Part shown: positions 1 through 12,297 of the stretch, piece by piece
Numbering within the stretch: position 1 is the first letter of the stretch
Layout: each line of letters begins with the position of its first letter
Assembly (NCBI GenBank): GCA_030280995.1
Contig: JASXTE010000008.1
Location: 21,441,693-21,505,692, forward strand
Reading direction: 5' to 3'
DNA from: Hemileia vastatrix
Taxonomy: Eukaryota > Basidiomycota > Pucciniomycetes > Pucciniales > Zaghouaniaceae
Length of the DNA stretch: 64,000 bases
Program-made: the position numbers and the translations under genes
Notes under the pieces: model-generated
The model's input: only the letters and a program-made list of their open reading frames with translations
Databases searched by the model: none
What the model was told of the DNA's origin: nothing

Positions 1-2832
1 CCATTCTGAAGCATTGGCTTGAAGGATCAAGTTTAATGCAAAATTTGGTTAATATATTATTTTGCACAATAAACCAATTGCTTAAGTTATCATTTTTCAT
101 AACTACAAGGTCACACATTTCTCTTACAAAGCCATAGTTATATTTGAAAAATTCTGTAGCTTTATATTTACCAATGGGGGACAAAACAGAGCCATAACCT
201 CTCCAATTATCAGAAGTGACAGGCATAAGTTTTGATTTATACTCCTGATCAACTGAATAAAGTTCCTTTTCATATACAACACTTCCTCCAGCTCCAGAAT
301 CCAAAACCAACTCAATGTTTTTTCTATTAATCAAGACTGGTGCCTTGAGAGGGGCAATAATAATTGAGGTTTCTTCAAGATTTCTTATGATTTCAGCATC
401 TTCAACTATGGACAACTAATTGCTATCAATGTCAATATTATTTAAATATTGAATATTTTCCTCCAGCATCTAGATTTCCTGGTTAGACTCATAAGAAATG
501 TTGCTGGCACAATTACTTTAAGTATCATCTAGTACAACTGTGTCATCTTCAGGCTCCCTGTTTGTTCATCAAGGTTTATTTTCTTTTCAAAAATATTGCC
601 TTTATGCCAAGGCATTCTGAATTTAACACAATTATTTGTTGCATATATCTTATTTGCAACAGGGAAAAAATGTTTACCAGCTTTTTTTGTAAGTTTTTTT
701 TGTAAGTTGGAAGGTTTCTCCACTGAAGTTCTAGGGAAGAACTTCCTAGATTCATACCTGCTATTCAAAATGACTTCATTATAAGTATTAATAAAAGAAG
801 AAGGCTCCCTTGAGAATTCAGGTCTTGCAACAATTAAGTCTCTCAAAGACATTGGCAATTTATAAAGGATCCTATCCTTCCATAGCTCATTATCCATTTT
901 TGGATCCATTGCTCCCAGTATTTTCACTAGTCTCATCAGAAACTCAATAGGTTTCTCTGTAGAGGATGAGCTATATTTATATTTACATACTGCCTTTGTT
1001 GGGCTAACATAAACTTTGAACCAGAAAATTGTGCTTTAATCAATTTTTTCTAATCCTCCCAAGAGTAATCATTATTATCCAAAAGTACAGATTCATACCA
1101 CATGAGCATAAAATTGGAAAACAAAGAAATTAATCTAGACACAATTTCTTCTTCTGGTAGTTTATAAGAATTTTTAAGATTATCAATCCTACAGATGAAT
1201 TGCTTCCAGTCAGAGTAAGTACAACCATAAAATGTTGGGTATTGGTCAAGTTTGGGCCAATTTTTCTGATTTTAGGTTATTTCCTTGTGGCTTACTTGTT
1301 TCTGTGTAAGAAGAAATTACAATTTCTCTAATTGATCAGTAATCTCATTATTTAACCCATTTGTAGATGAACAAGGTGCATCATCAATTTTTGATGAAAA
1401 CTGAGAATATCTACAGGTTTCTCTGGTTCTAATTCTTCTCTAGAGAGGGTTGGCTCAGGTACATTTGAAGTAGCTTGTGAAACAGTTTCTTTCAAAGAGG
1501 TGACAGAGTATTTTTGGTTAAATAAAAATTAGTTCAATGTTTCTTCAATGTTGTTTAACCTAGTTTTTACACTTGGAATACTAGTTAATGTCTCATTGAT
1601 TGTGGCAAAAGATCATTGATTCTTATTTCGCAGAGATGAATAATGTTCATTTAGTTTTTTCAAGTAAGATTTATGTCCTTCTAGTTATTGGCAACACATA
1701 GACATAGTCTCTTGCAATTTTGATAGATAATTTTTAATATTTTTTCAAAAAGAAAATTTCTTTTCATAATTTATCTTGTACCTAAACAGTTCATCAGAGA
1801 CCCTATTCAACTTACATTTAAATTCTTGGTAACCTTGTTTGGTTAGAAATCTATTGAATTTCTTCTCAATTGTAGGTTTTCTTTATCTGATTTTGTTTGG
1901 TGATAATGTCTCTCAAATATTGGTCTTCAATAGTTGCTACATCAGGGGCATTTCTCAAGAGAGAGACAGAGTAATTTTCAAGAGTCTCATATACTTCAGG
2001 ATAAATTTATTCATCTATAATAGCCATATCTTGTTCTATCATTGAGGTATAAATAAATACTAAAGGAGTATTTACATGAGTAGAACATTGATCAATTTGT
2101 CTGCTAGAGCCAGCTTCTACTGGTCTCAAAGTGTCATCTACCATCCCAGAGTTATCTGAAGGAGCTGAATCAGTAACAATAAAAGGAACTTAAGAATCAA
2201 TTGAGGGCTTTAACATGGTTTTGAAAAAAACTTGGATATGGTTGTTTTTCCTTGTTCTTCCTCCTTGATAAGGGTGAGAAGGGGCTGGATTTAATTGTTG
2301 GGGCCTGGAGGGAGCTTCTTGAGGAGCCTGTTACATTTAATGCGCTTGAAGGGAGTTCCATTGAGTGTTTAGCCAGTCCCACTTCCATTTTGAAACTTCC
2401 ACCTTTTCTAGTTTCTGAGGAGCCAACTGTGGAGGGGGTTTTTCTACTTGTGGACATTTCTACCTCTCCTGAAGAAAAGTCTTCATGATTTATATTTTTT
2501 CTTCTAATGCTTCTACCTTTACCTTTAGTCTTAGGTTTTCTTTCTTCAAATACTTTATGTGAGTTGAAACATTGTTCACCTGCTGTTGTAATGGAATTTT
2601 TTTAATTTTAAAACCATTTTGAAGCTCTTCTGGGGGAAGAACCTGGGGCTTTGAGCCCTGGGGAGTTTTCTCTTTTTTGATCTCCACCTCCTGCATTTCT
2701 TCATCCTGTTTGGTTCAATAATTGATTAATTTGAGAAAATTTAGTAGTCAAAGGAGAGCTTACAGATTTCTCATCATAATCAATTAGATCAAATTTCTCT
2801 TCACGTGTAGTAGAAACACTTAAGTCAGCCAT
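1..2832 (-). pseudogene. gag-protease pseudogene of Ty3-A
   Basis: The start at 2832 gives MADLSVSTTREEKFDLIDYD, matching the starts at 15030 and 60783 (shared LIDYDE block). Further recognisable pieces are a Gag core at about 936-529 (PMSLRDLIVAR, SFINTYNEV), a decayed zinc-knuckle position near 620-660 where only some Cys/His remain (C-V-K-F instead of C-x-x-C), and the protease motif DSGAGGSVV near 270-310. The protein would be the structural/nucleocapsid polyprotein followed by an aspartic protease. Frames change repeatedly and in-frame stops occur (for example just after the first 45 codons), so it cannot encode a full protein. The protease is cut by the window edge. Confidence 0.8.
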
Positions 2833-2889
2833 TATTTGTATAATTTGAGCTGAAAAAAAAATATTAATAATTTGTCAGTTATGATTCTT

Positions 2890-3310
2890 TTTTGTAAAAA
2901 AAAAATAAGAGATAAAAGAAAAAAAATTTTAAATTTATTATCAATTACCAGGACTACTATTCAACTGAAATAATTAAAATATATTAATTATCAGGACCAA
3001 TAGTCAACTGAAATAATTAATTAATACAATTTCCCATCAATTAATTAACTAATATATTGTTATTATTTATTACCAGGATTAAAAATCAACTGAAAAAATA
3101 AAATAATTTATTAATTTTCAGGACAAATATTCAACTTAGGTAATAAATTAATACAATTTTTAATCAAATAATTAATTTATATATTGTTGTTTTTTAATTA
3201 CCAGGACTAAATGTCAACTGAAATAATAAAAAAATATTTTAATTATCAGGAAAATTAGTCAACTGAAATAATTAATAAAAATAATTTTTTAAATATATAA
3301 TTTATATTAT
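2890..3310 (-). repeat. Leader tandem repeats of Ty3-A
   Basis: About seven imperfect repeats of a ~30-55-bp unit. Read on the minus strand each contains TTTCAGTTGA, a short spacer, then TCCTGGTAAT; on the plus strand this appears as ACCAGGAC...TCAACTGAAA. The same array lies between LTR and gag in Ty3-C (14.4-14.9 kb) and Ty3-E (60.37-60.69 kb), so it belongs to the element rather than to the host. Confidence 0.85.
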
Positions 3311-3633
3311 GTTACCTCTAGGACTGAGAAAAATTCTGCTCTATCTTTGTCTACTAGGAAAAAATACATATATACCTGACACCTCCCTCTGTAATTTGAG
3401 CAATTAAATGCCAATTAAAGGGTGTAGAGTAAATATATATATATATATAAAATATGAAATATGTAGAGGGAGACCTAGAGATAGTATTTGTTATAGTCAC
3501 TAAAAAAGTATAGGACAATAAAGTCTATATAAACCTTAAATTTGGAGTGAGATTTGAATCCTGGTCCTGGTAAAAAATACAGTCATGTGATATTTGATAT
3601 TTGTCATTTGTTGTTTTTCAAAAAATTGCTATA

Positions 3634-6600
3634 GGTGCTGGAGTCAATGGTCCGGTATGAATCTTTTCTATTAGATAACTACCATTATACATGGAATGAT
3701 TGGAAAATCTTGATTGAGAATCAATTTGGTGGTTCAAAATTCAGGTTGGATCAGCAAAGAATGTATGAGAATACTAGATATTTATCCTCCTCTGTTGAAA
3801 ACCCATTTTTTTCTTATGAAAGTAACAAAAATCCTAAGAGCAGTTGATCCAAAGATGGATTATGATATTTGGAGAGATAAAATCTTGCATAAATTTCCAA
3901 ATTCTCTTAGTGATTTAATTGTAGCTAGAACTGAGCATGTAAGGGAACACTCTTCTTTCATTAACATCTGTAATGAGGTACTGTTCAACCATAGATATGA
4001 ACCAAAGAATTACCTTGGTAAATCTTATCATGATCAAAATAAACCCTCTACAAAGCCCCCAGAAGAATATGGTAAACCCTCTGCCCCAGTTGCACCTAAA
4101 AAATATGCAACAAATACTTGTTATAAATTTAACAAACCATGGCAAAATGGTCCTGTTTGTGACAAGAAAATTCATCTTGTTGAACAAAATGAAGACACTG
4201 ATGAGGCTGAAATTGATGTCAATAATTCTACTAGTGACTGTGAAAGTAATATCTCCTATGACAATGACTCTGTTAAAGATATTTTAATGTTGGAAAAGGA
4301 TGTCCATTATTTAGATAATATATCTGAAGAATGTGTATTGGATTTATCTTCAGTCGAAAATGCTGAAATAATTCAAAATATTACTAAACATTCTATAGCC
4401 ATTTCCCCTTTGAAAGCACCTGTTATCATTAATGGTAAAAATGTTGATGTAGTTCTTGACTCTGGTGCTGGAGGAAGTGTAGTGTCTGAAAAAGCTTTAG
4501 CTTCAGTAGATAAGGATTATTTGAGTAAATTATTACCTATAACTTCTGAAAAATGGAGAGGGTATGGTTCTACCTTAATTCCTATTGGCAAATACAAAAC
4601 CTCTGTATTATTCAAATATAATGGTGGTTTTTTCAGAGCTACTTGTGAATTTGTTTTCATGAAAAATGATAATTTAAGCAATTGGTTTATTATGGGTAAT
4701 GATATTTTGACCATGTTTGGTGTGAAATTGGACCCAGCAAATAATTGCTTCACCTTGGGATTGAATGGCAAAAGAAAATTCAAAATTTCCTCCCCTAGAA
4801 AACCTTCTGGGCATCTTTTAAAGTCTTGTAACTCACTGATCCAGTGTAAAGGCAGAACAACAATTGAAATGGATGATTTATTAAATGAAATAAATACTGC
4901 TTCTTTTGGTGGTCAGTTAACTAGTGAACAAAAGGATTCTATTATTGCCGTAATTACCTCTTTCCCTATGGCTTTTGCTCATGGTTCTCATGTCTTAGGA
5001 AGTGTTCAGGAAGAAATGAAAATTACCTTATCCTGTAACTTGAGTGATATTCCTCCTAGTCTTAAGAAAAAACCATATCATGCTTCTCCAACAAAAAGAA
5101 AGGATATTGAATATAATATTGCCACATTATTAAAAATGAATATCATTGAGAAAGTGGATGTCACCCCAAAATATTGTGTCATCTCCCCAGTCTTAATTTC
5201 TTATGAAAAAGATAAGGCTAGAATATGTGGAGATTACAGAGCATTAAACACTTATACTGTTGATGATATTTATCCTTTACCCAGAATTAATTTAATACAT
5301 GCTACTTTGCAAGGTGCAAAATTTATTAGTTGTCTGGATGGTATAAAGGGTATCATCAAGTTCCAGTTGAGAAAAATTCTCAAAATTTTTTGCTTATTGC
5401 TACTCATATGGGAATATATAAGTATGTTAGAATGCCATTTGGCCCTAAAAATGCCCCTTCAGTTTTTCAAAAAGTCATGGATAACACTTTCCATCAGGAA
5501 ATAATTGAGGGATGGCTCATGGTGTATATTGATGATATCATAGTTTTTTCTAAAACTTTTGATGAACATATGGTTCATTTAAATAGGGTTTTCCAAAAAA
5601 TGGATGAGATCAATATGGCCTTGTCCTTGAAAAAGTGTAAATTTGGTTTTCAATCTTTGAAAGTCTTGGCCATGTTGTGTCAGGCCTACAAATTTGTGTA
5701 GACCACAACAAAGTTGCTGCAATTCAAAGTGTGAAAGCACCAACTTCTGTAAGAGAAATCCAAAGTTTTTTGGGTATGTGTGGCTATTATAGACAATATA
5801 TTCAAAATTGTCAGGTCATAGCCTTGCCTCTTACCAAACTAACTAGGAGAGATGTTGCATTAATCTGGAATATTGACTGTCAAAAAGCTTTTGATACGTT
5901 GAAATGTTGCTTAATGAAAGCCCCTATCTTAGCTCTTCCAGATTTTAACAAACCATTTGTCCTGTATAAAGATGCTAGATTTGTTGGTCTGGGTGCTGCC
6001 CTCCACCAGAAACAAATTTAAATAATAAATCCTCAGAGATTGTAATTTGTTATATTTCAAGAACCTTGATAAATAGTGAATTGAAATATGGTGCCACTCA
6101 ATTAGAGTTCTTAGCAGTTGTTTGGGATCTTGAGAAGCTTCATTACTATCTAGATGACCAAAAGTTTGAATTGGTGACTGACTGTAGTGCTTTGAAGTCC
6201 CTCTAAAACCTGAAAACATCTAATAGACATATGTTCAGGTGGCAACATGCTGCTCAAGAATACAGAGGACAGATGACAATTATCCATAGGGCTGGAAATT
6301 TTCACTCCAATGTTGATATGCTGTCCAGATTGCCTCTGCAAAATAATGACTCCAATCCTGCTTATGTACCTGAAGATGATACTGTTCATATCAATGGTAT
6401 AATTATAGTTGATATGGAAGAAGAGCTATTACAATTAATACTGGATTCATATGCTAAGGATTCTGATTTAAATAATTTAGTTACTATCTTAAATGATCCT
6501 AAGAATGCTTCAATTCAAGCATTGATTAAAATTCTTCCTGAAAAGTATCAAAATGCTTTGATTAAAAGAAAGTTTCCATTGAAGATGGTTATATATATTA

Positions 6601-7962
6601 TAGAAGAAAGCTTACTAATTTAATTGTAATTCCTCCTTCTATGAAAGAAAATATCCTCAAAATTTGTCATGATGACATATTAGCTGGTCATTTTGATCTT
6701 GAAAAAACATTAATTAGAATCAAAAACACTTCTTGGTGGGCTAATATGTCTGAAGATACAAAATTATATGTTGAATCTTGTGATTCCTGCCAGAAATCTA
6801 AAAGGTTGACAGGTAAACGAGCAGTGTTATTACAACATATTGAAACACCTGGTGCTCCTTGGCAAATAATTAACATGGATTTAGTCACTGGTCTTCCTGT
6901 AGCATGTAAAGACAGTTTTAACTCTTGTTGGGTAATATTAGATAGATTCACAAAAATGTGCCAGTTTATTCCTACCCACAAAGATGTATCCACAAAAGAA
7001 TTAGCTTTCTTATGGTTTTTTTACATGTTTAATATTATTGGCTTTCCAAAATCCATTATCTATGATAGAGATCCAAAATTTACTTCTGAGTTTTGGACCT
7101 CTTTGATGGATATTTGTGGCTGTGAGTTAAAGTTGTCTACAGCTCACCATCCTCAGACTGATGGTCTAGCTGAAATAATGATTCAAACTCTGGAAGATAT
7201 GATTAGAAGGTATTGTGTCTTTGGATTAGAATATAAAGACAATGACAGATTTACTCATGACTGAGTGACTCTATTGCCTGGTCTTGAATTTGCATATAAT
7301 AGAACTGTTCATTCTGTCACTGAGAAAAGGCCTTTTGAGCTTTGGTTAGGTTATGTTCTAAACACTCCGGCTCAGATTCTCAATAATAAATTACCTAAGT
7401 TGGAACTACACCCTGGTGTAAAATCTTTTATGCAAATGCAACAGCTATGCAGAAAACATTCTCAAAGCTGTATTGATAAAGTATTTGAATATGAAAAGAA
7501 AAGATGGGATAAATCCTATAAAGAATACACATTTAACAAGGGTGATGAAGTGTTGATATCTACTGTCCATTTCAATTTACCAGGTAACAACAAATTAAAA
7601 GATCCTTTTGTAGGACCATTTGTTGTTAAAAGAATGGTTGGAGATAATGCAGTAGAAGTTTTATTGTATTCTCCATATGATAGAAAACATCCTGTTTTTC
7701 CGATTTCTTTGCTTAAGCCTTATACTTCCAACAGTAACTTATTTCCCAAAAAAGGGGAAGACCTAAGAAAAACCCTCAGGAAGTCACAGAAACTGCAGAA
7801 ATTGATAAAATTCTCAATGATAGAATTATCACTTCTGAAAGAGGTACTGAATATTTATTGAGATATAAGAACAAATCATCTGAAAATGATGCATGGATAC
7901 CTGGAAAGGAGATTTCAAATCTTCCTACTTTGTTAAAAAAGTACAAAAAGAAAAAATCTTAG
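3634..7962 (+). pseudogene. gag-pol pseudogene of Ty3-B (PR-RT-RNaseH-IN-chromodomain)
   Basis: The best preserved polyprotein of the window. In order: Gag C-terminus with degenerate knuckle (CYKFNKPWQNGPVCD; second Cys and the His lost) at about 4117-4161; protease VVLDSGAGGSVVSE at about 4450-4490; RT with CGDYRALN and the YIDDIIVF active site at about 5525-5550; RNase H with TQLEFLAVVWDLEKL and a TDCSAL aspartate; integrase with the H-H-C-C zinc site (final CDSCQKSK) and D, D, E in MDLVTGLP, YDRDPKF and the DGLAEIMIQTLE segment; and a chromodomain-like tail (GTEYLLRYKNKSS, DAWIPGKEI) ending at the TAG at 7960. Frameshifts occur near 5340, 5670, 6020, 6570 and 7765, with in-frame stops near 6205 and 7262. 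One original gag-pol frame is inferred because the pieces realign with Ty3-C and Ty3-E. Confidence 0.88.
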
Positions 7963-7983
7963 CATTTTTTTATTGTTTTTCTA

Positions 7984-7994
7984 GAGTGAGAGAG
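7984..7994 (+). promoter_or_regulatory. Polypurine tract of Ty3-B
   Basis: GAGTGAGAGAG lies directly against the 3' LTR start, where plus-strand DNA synthesis is primed in LTR retrotransposons. Ty3-C has the equivalent GAGTGAGGGAG. Confidence 0.7.
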
Positions 7995-9150
7995 TATCAG
8001 CCAGGCTTTACCAGGAGCCCAGTAAATGATATGTTGATTTATTGGACCTGAAAGAGGGTGTAAGAATTGCATTTGATGTATATAAATTAATATTTTATTG
8101 CATAATAAAATTATATAAGTATCTTATTAAATATAAGTGCTATATTAATTTTATTGTTATATAAAGTATTTATACATTTATATTAAGCATAAAATATTTT
8201 ATATTCTACAAATAATGGCGCATTTTTATGTATTTAATAATTATAAATTAATAATTAATTAATTACAAACATATATTATAATTATATTTGTAAAATTGAC
8301 TTACAATGTAATTAAATTAATTAATTAAATTTATATATTAAATAATACTTTTCATATATTATTAAAAAATAATATTGGGCGCTTTTCTGACCCTTAATTG
8401 TGTCATTAAATTTATTAAATAAATTATAACACTTATTTAATAACATGGTATTAACATTCTCAATTTAAATAAGGAATATAATTAAATTAATTATATGTTT
8501 CATTTAAACTAATTAGTGAATTAATTACATAGTTAAAACAATTAATAAAAATTGCTTTATACTGGATTGAATTGATTACATGGATCTTGGCGTGAATATA
8601 ATTCTAATTGTTTTAATTAAATCCTTTACATCTCACTGTAATAACTGTTTTGGGTTATTTTACTAACTGTTCTCATGTTTGAGACTTACTTGGTTACTAA
8701 TTATTTTATTTAAGTGTTTTGGGAAGTTATGGTGGGAAAATGGTTAATTACTCACAAGTTTAGTTAATTTTTTCATGTTTTTCTCTTAATATCTATGTTT
8801 CATTTCTATTCTTTTATATTCTTGTTTTAGCTTATTACTAGTTTTTATATACTGATTTGTGGCGCTTCACAGGTCCCCTGGTCTATAAAAGGGCCTTGGG
8901 TAATCCCCTTTAATTCATCACTTATTACACTCACATTTTATTACATATTTAAATATTATACAAATTATTATTATTATTATTAGTCTTATAGTTCTAATAT
9001 AAATCTTAATAAATTTCAAGGTTGCCTTAAGTCTATCAATAATAAAAAGTGTCTACCGCACATTGAAAACAACTACTTATTAAATACTTATATTAGAAAT
9101 TATTAAACCTCACTGTTGTATAAAGTCCCTAACATCTACTCGTTGCCTCT
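7995..9150 (+). repeat. 3' LTR of Ty3-B (right end uncertain)
   Basis: It starts TATCAGCCAGG immediately after the polypurine tract and contains a promoter-like block GTCTATAAAAGGGCC with a TATA box at 8884-8890. The equivalent box in the Ty3-C LTR lies about 300 bp before the LTR end, which puts the end here near 9150-9200. A pyrimidine-rich stretch (9180-9250) follows. Confidence 0.6.
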
Positions 9151-9285
9151 CCTTTAGAATAATTATACTATTTTATTATTTTATTAAATTCCCTTTTACA
9201 TTACCTTTTCCCTCCTTTCTGTTTACTCTCCTTTTTTCCCCCTTCTTCTAGACAACCGGCCAATAATATTGGTCTTTGATGATTC

Positions 9286-11170
9286 TTAAGGATCAGAACC
9301 AGAACCATCCACAGATATCCCAGAAAAAGGAACTAAAAAAGATATTTCACCAGCACCTCTAGCTCCAGAAGGCCTTGAAAATGAGGCCAGGGTAAAGTGC
9401 TTAAGTGAGTCAAAATCAACATCCACAGGCATTGGATCACCATTTAAATCTAATGCACCAGAAATAGGGGGTGATATATCTGCCATACCCTTTGTACCCC
9501 GAAAAATCAAGTAGTACTTTCTGGCAGATGCCTATCCCTATATTGAGTTTTGATTTAAGATTAAATTCTATTTGATGTTTCACAAGCTAGTTTTCTCATT
9601 TTTTAATGCAGAGTCTTTCCAGAAGAATTAAAGCTGAGCTGAAATTTAGTTAAGTTAAAAATAGGGAATGGCACCTGCTATCAGGTGCCCATGTTTCTTT
9701 TCTGGTGTCTGAATCCTTAAAAGTTCCTCTTTACTGTACTTCTTCCCAGATTCACTCAACTTGGGATCATCTTTTGAGGCCTTAGGGTTTTTTTGGGCCT
9801 GAGAATCACTTTTAGGCCTTCCCAGATTCTACATCATAAGAATAAGCCAAAATGTTCCTTCTTGAATTTCCTTCACAAGAAAACAAATTGAAACCACCAA
9901 TGGAAGATTTTTATAAGACCCTGTTAGCCTCCTTCTTTTTTTTGCTTAACATCTTTCCCATCTATTAAAGAAGAAGTTGCTTCTGTAGTCAACTATTAAA
10001 AACTTCTCCTCATTCAGTTAGTAGTTTTTCACCTCCTAGCCTAGCACACAAGAGCCATTCTCATTCCATTTTAAACAAAATATCAATCTGGGAACTTAAT
10101 ATATTTCCTATAATATTCAACTTTTACCTCAGACACATCCCTATTCAGTGCCCAATAATAATTGTATCTGTGGCCCTTCCTACTTCAGTAAATTCACACT
10201 CAAAGATCACTTCTACCAGCTCTCCCTTCAAAATAAATTGGCTTAGAAGATTCCTAAGTCACCTTCTGAGCCTCTTTAAAAAAATATGAAGATTTTCTGG
10301 AAGATTAGCTTATTTCCCCACCACAGAATCAACCTCCTTTTCTTTTTCGGGGCCTTCACCTGAATTTTGCTCTACTTTATTTTTGAAATCCTCCTCATTT
10401 TCAGAAGATTCCTCACTGACCTTGCTAAAATAGTTAGTCTTAACCTCTTTGAAGCTGTCCATAGCCAATAATATTAAGTTGTCCTCCACAAACCATTTAA
10501 CCACTGAAAAATCATGTAGCTTCTGGTTACTATTATGAAGCTTCTTTATCATGTTGCTCCTAGCCAGCTCCTTAAACTCATAAATCCTAAAATCTCTTAC
10601 TAAGGCTGACCAAAAGATGTATATAACCTGAAGAATCTGTATTCTTCAGCTCCTTCATATTCACCAAAAAACACACAACTTTCCCCAATGGATCTAAAAA
10701 CCTCCTATAGGAGTGTAGATTATCCACCCCACCTTAAACTTCCATTCACAATCAATCATGTTCAGGTCCACCATTGAGTATCTATAAATCCACTTTTCAA
10801 TAATCTGCAGGCACAAATCTTTCTAATCCCTCTTTCTATAGCCCTCTATAGAATCTAAATTCTTCACCAGAGCTCTTTAAACAGTTTAAAAGATGATTTT
10901 CTTTTCCATTTTCAAGTGAAAACTCCCATCCACATTTGAATAAGCCTAAAACAACTGCAGAAAAAATTTCAGGTCCTCCAGAAAAATTATTGGCCCCTTA
11001 AAAGACTTGATCCTAACTATGAATCTGAAATTTATAGGACAGAGAATATCCTCAGAAGCACCACCAGCAGGAAAAGAAGATCCAGAATCTATTGTTCCAA
11101 CAGACTCCAAGAAAAAAATCAAATTTTCAAAAGCTTAAATTGTCCAAAAGAAGAGAGTCCAAAAGTAAGA
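9286..11170 (-). pseudogene. Decayed gene-like region, unrecognised
   Basis: On the minus strand several open stretches follow each other with frame changes. Near 10740-10560 one reads RSIGESCVFFGEYEGAEEYR, and another frame then continues from about 10630 to a stop at 10310, ending in an acidic tail (ESSENEEDF, EKEKEVDS). A final piece at 9510-9286 is rich in Pro, Gly and Asp (FLVPFSGISVDGSGSDP). The region is less AT-rich than its surroundings, supporting former coding. No catalytic motif could be recognised. It may be the remnant of a retroelement gag or of a family-specific rust gene; this is a guess. It lies between Ty3-B and two MITEs. Confidence 0.4.
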
Positions 11171-11830
11171 GTAATTTCAAAGGCTAAAATATTTTTTCTC
11201 CGCATTGGCAACCAGAAATCTAGATAATATTATAGTACTAGCTATAAAGCTTGACAAAGGGAGTTTAAAAAAATTTGAGTGAAAACCCAAGTGAGTTTAA
11301 TTTTCTGAAGAAAATTGGAGAGCTGTTGCATTACCCCCTTCAACCTTCTTTACTGCTTAACAAGTCAAGAAAGTAGCCAATTGACAGACAATTCAAAAAT
11401 ACACCACCTGAAATGCAGAGTAAAATACACACCAGATATAACACACTTCTAAGAGCACCTTTATTGCACTAAATAGCAATTATAATTAATTAAGGGTGAA
11501 AAGCTACACCAGAAATAACAGTAAGAAGAGTTGATATTATTTAAGAGCTAACTTTGTGCAAATACCTTGATTAATGAGGTCACAAAAATGGTATAAATAG
11601 AGTGAAAAGTTTAGATACCCACTTTCAGATGGTGGATAAAGTTACCTTGCTATTTCCTTCTATATTCCCACAGACTTTTACATACAGATCTCTAAAATTT
11701 ACTCAAAGAAATGAATATTTTGCATAAAAAAAGGCTTAAAAAATTCTAGAAATCAGCTTCCTAGCTTTCCATGAGTAAGGTAGCTAGCCTTCCTGCTTCA
11801 CAAAACTATCCAGAGCACATGTAAACATTA
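11171..11830. other. Gene-free spacer
   Basis: AT-rich sequence without a convincing coding frame, repeat or element end on either strand. Confidence 0.5.
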
Positions 11831-12029
11831 GGGGGTATCAAAGTTGGAAATTTGTAATTCTTTAAAAGGTATTTCACCACATAAAAAGAAAGCCACAAAA
11901 TTGACATTATTTATCAGTAAAAAGGTATTTTTGGGGCACAATATGGCATACTTTTAAAAAATAATCATGGTTGATTTGGACGAGAAAAGAGGTATTTTGA
12001 AATGGAAGATTTCCAACTTTGATACCCCC
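11831..12029. mobile_element. MITE copy 1 (GGGGGTATCAAAGTTGGAAA family)
   Basis: A 199-bp non-coding element with inverted ends: it starts GGGGGTATCAAAGTTGGAAA and ends TTTCCAACTTTGATACCCCC. It is flanked by TA on both sides (11829-11830 and 12030-12031), as for TA-target elements. A second copy lies 70 bp downstream. The GGGGGT start and TA flanks resemble the Harbinger element at 54024, but the rest of the ends differ. Confidence 0.8.
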
Positions 12030-12099
12030 TATTCTGCAAAAGCATAAAAACCCATAAAAACACAAAAAAAACAGAAAACCCTCAAGTAAACCATTAATA

Positions 12100-12297
12100 G
12101 GGGGTATAAAAGTTAAAAATTTGTAATTATTTAAAAGCTATTTAACAACACAAAAAGAAAGCCACATACTTGACATTAATTCTCATTAAAAAGTTGTTTG
12201 GGGGGTACAATATCTCATATGTTAAAAAATTATCATGTTTTATTTGGTGGAAAAAAAAGGTATTTTGAAATAGAAGATTTCTAACTTTGATATCCCC
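12100..12297. mobile_element. MITE copy 2, same family, more decayed
   Basis: About 198 bp, aligning along its whole length with the copy at 11831 (shared internal blocks AAAAAGAAAGCCACA and GGTATTTTGAAAT). Its ends have drifted (GGGGGTATAAAAGTTAAAAA at the left, CTAACTTTGATATCCCC at the right), so it is older or under less constraint. The left flank is TA. Confidence 0.75.

Larger units (their letters stand above)
1..3633 (-). mobile_element. Ty3-A: partial Ty3/Gypsy element, minus strand
   Basis: Read on the minus strand this is a 5' leader (about 3633-2833), gag (from an ATG at 2832) and the start of the protease region, running off the window start. It is colinear with the plus-strand copies at 14.0-17.8 kb and 59.9-64 kb. 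The leader holds the same sequence blocks, including the T-arm-like block at 3544-3570 and the tandem leader repeats. No 5' LTR is present upstream of the leader. Instead the sequence passes at about 3630 directly into a plus-strand element (Ty3-B). The reading frame is broken many times, so this is a dead copy. Confidence 0.85.
3634..9150 (+). mobile_element. Ty3-B: 5'-truncated Ty3/Gypsy chromovirus with 3' LTR
   Basis: It begins abruptly inside gag at about 3634 and runs through protease, reverse transcriptase, RNase H, integrase and chromodomain to a stop at 7960. A purine-rich tract (7984-7994) and a 3' LTR starting at 7995 with TATCAGCCAGG follow. Other copies start TGTCAGCCAGG, so the first bases carry a G-to-A change. 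The 3' LTR diverges from that of Ty3-C apart from its first bases and promoter layout, so this is a related subfamily. Its right end (about 9150) is an estimate; no 5' LTR or target duplication is visible. Confidence 0.85.
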
